Both the position numbers and the translations under genes were made by a program. Source: CAWUJK01 sp963922865 (lineage in GTDB: Bacteria > Patescibacteriota > Gracilibacteria > BD1-5 > UBA6164). From it: DNA of 18,556 bases. Below are positions 17,169-18,556 of the stretch, in pieces. The notes below the pieces were generated by a model. That model made no database searches. It saw nothing but the letters and a program-made list of their open reading frames with translations, and had not been told where the DNA came from. Numbering within the stretch: the stretch's first letter is position 1; each line of letters starts with the position of its first letter. Location: contig CAWUJK010000026.1 of assembly GCA_963922865.1 (NCBI GenBank), positions 1-18,556 on the forward strand, written 5' to 3'.

Positions 17169-18556
17169 ATGTGAAAATTGATGAAAGAAATATTTCTTGA
17201 TATATCAAGTTTATACAAAAATTTTTTACATTTTAATCTATCTAAAATAATCATATTTTTAGTTGCTTTATTGCATGTAATAATTTGGGTAATACCATTT
17301 ATAATAGTTTTATGAGCTGTTTATTATTATTATCTTTCAACATGAAATATAGACATTATTGATAATTATATATTTTCTTTTTTTGTTATACTAGGTTTTT
17401 TTGTTATGATATCTTCATTTTTATACTACATTGTATTACAAACTAACCTTAATTTATCATACATAAAAGGGGAAAAATTGTGATATTTAAAAAACTATTA
17501 TTTTAACTTTAAGCTTTTTAGAAATTATTTTAAATTGATGATTCTTTTGGTGTTTATATTGATTCTTCCTTTTATAATATATAAAGCTTTAGTTTTTTTA
17601 TCTATAAATATAGTTTGATGAGAACAACAAGCTTTGTCGCTATTTAATAGTGAAAATTTGACCTATTTTAAATTATTTATTGAAATACTATGAGTTATTA
17701 CTCTCTTATCTTTTATATATCTTTGCTACAAAACTCTATTTTGTATTTTGATTTTGGTTGATGAATCTAAGGGAGAAAAATTTGAAAAAGCCTCATATTA
17801 TATTTATAAATCGTTTTATTTAACAAAATGATTTGTAAAATGACTTAAATTTTTTCTTACTTTTTTAATTGTTGTTATAATTAGTTTACCTATAACTATA
17901 CCTTTGAATTATATATCTTTTAATAATGTAGATCTATCAAATTATATAGAATATAAAACTGAACCTCAAGCTCAAGATAAATTTAGTTTTTATTACTTAG
18001 AACAGTTAAAGATAAAATATGCAAATCAAGATATAGATGAATTGAAATATAAACTAAACAATAATGAAAAATATGAGTTATTTTTGGAGATATTAAATTT
18101 CTTATTCATATTTGGTCTTTTTGAAATGATGATTTTATCTTTTTATATTAGAGAATTAAAAGTTGATGCTAAAAATAATTCTTTGAAACCTAAAAGTAAA
18201 AATTTATCAAAAAGCTCAATAAAAAAAACATCTACTCAATCTAGTAAAGCAAAAACATCTAGCTCTACTAGAACTAAGACACCAAGAACTACAACAAAAA
18301 AACCAGTAGCCAAAAAAACTTCAACAAGAAAGACATCTACTCAATCTAGTAAAGCAAAAACATCTAGTTCTACTAGAGCTAAGACGTCAATAACTACAAC
18401 AAAAAAACCAGTAGCTCAAAAAACTTCAACAAGAAAGACATCTACTCAATCTAGTAAAACAAAAACATCTAGTTCTACTAAAGCTAAGACGTCAAGAACT
18501 GCAACAAAAAAACCAGTAGCCCAAAAAAGCCCAACAAGAAAAACAAGAATTAGCAC
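17169..18556 (+). CDS. Multi-pass membrane protein with cationic repeat tail (3' end missing)
   Basis: At least 462 residues, open at the right edge. Five or six hydrophobic segments are visible (about 24-57, 68-92, 118-142, 175-195, 222-245 and 310-330), with no enzyme motif and no family recognised. After about residue 335 the chain changes completely to a Lys/Ser/Thr-rich, low-complexity tail holding three 35-residue repeats (residues 353-457). Such a basic tail is usually cytoplasmic and could bind nucleic acid or anionic lipid. Start: ATG-TGA (Met-Gly) at 17169 or ATG at 17181; the first is nearer the promoter. Tail resemblance to H1-like bacterial proteins (KTS/KKPV repeats) is compositional only. 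The gene's true end is outside the window. Confidence 0.75.
18225..18539 (+). repeat. Three tandem 105-bp repeats (35 codons each)
   Basis: Units 18225-18329, 18330-18434 and 18435-18539, each beginning K-T-S-T-Q-S-S-K and passing through TKKPVA(Q/K)K. They differ by a few substitutions; for example CCA/TCA and AGA/ATA changes at the same codons. The repeat length is an exact multiple of three, so copy-number changes keep the frame. A degenerate partial unit begins after the third. Confidence 0.92.

Noticed and set aside
18225..18539. CRISPR-like or noncoding satellite repeat
   Set aside because: The units are contiguous with no spacers, a multiple of three in length and in frame with the membrane-protein gene.
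1..18556. UGA as tryptophan (mycoplasma code 4)
   Set aside because: TGA falls on conserved glycines (P-loops, PurA signature), while TGG serves tryptophan in the same motifs.

Overview
The window reads coherently only if UGA is translated as glycine (genetic code 25). Under the standard code almost every gene shatters into short pieces. With UGA=Gly, long intact frames appear, and TGA sits at invariant glycines of recognisable proteins: the PurA and HflX nucleotide-binding loops, the TsaE P-loop and the sortase core. TGG still encodes tryptophan. The strong A+T richness, frequent weak or absent Shine-Dalgarno signals and this code point to a Candidate Phyla Radiation bacterium of the Absconditabacteria (SR1) / Gracilibacteria (BD1-5) type. 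I cannot decide between the two from this window.

Left third (1-8300). The 3' end of a probable DnaG primase is followed by a membrane-anchored VanY-type D,D-carboxypeptidase. Next comes a tandemly duplicated two-gene cassette, A-B then A'-B'. A (1412-3820) and A' (5060-7456) are large secreted papain-like cysteine-peptidase proteins with an EF-hand-like loop and a basic helical tail. B (3828-4976) and B' (7469-8176) are multi-pass membrane proteins; B' has lost its C-terminal ectodomain. The last 806 bp of A and A' are identical, while upstream parts have diverged in a mosaic fashion, which suggests recent gene conversion. This is the most unusual part of the window.

Middle (8300-12760). 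On the minus strand lie a membrane-anchored sortase and a 90-residue membrane protein, probably one transcript. Divergent to them are hflX (ribosome-associated GTPase) and purA (adenylosuccinate synthetase), each with a good sigma70-like promoter. A perfect 22-bp inverted repeat ends purA and the facing ferredoxin gene.

Right third (12760-18556). Here are a 4Fe-4S ferredoxin (-); a plus-strand cluster of DEDDh exonuclease, DUF302 protein and small lipoprotein; a STAS-domain protein (-); tsaE (+, tRNA t6A synthesis); a 500-residue secreted/7TM protein of the 7TM-transglutaminase-like family (-), whose stop is 3 bp from that of tsaE; and a multi-pass membrane protein (+, running off the end) with a cationic tail of three 35-residue repeats.

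No rRNA, tRNA, CRISPR array, transposase or phage gene was recognised. The conserved genes (purA, hflX, tsaE, probable dnaG) are ordinary chromosomal genes. The duplicated A/B cassettes, VanY enzyme, sortase and 7TM protein are envelope or surface functions, as expected of a cell living attached to other cells.
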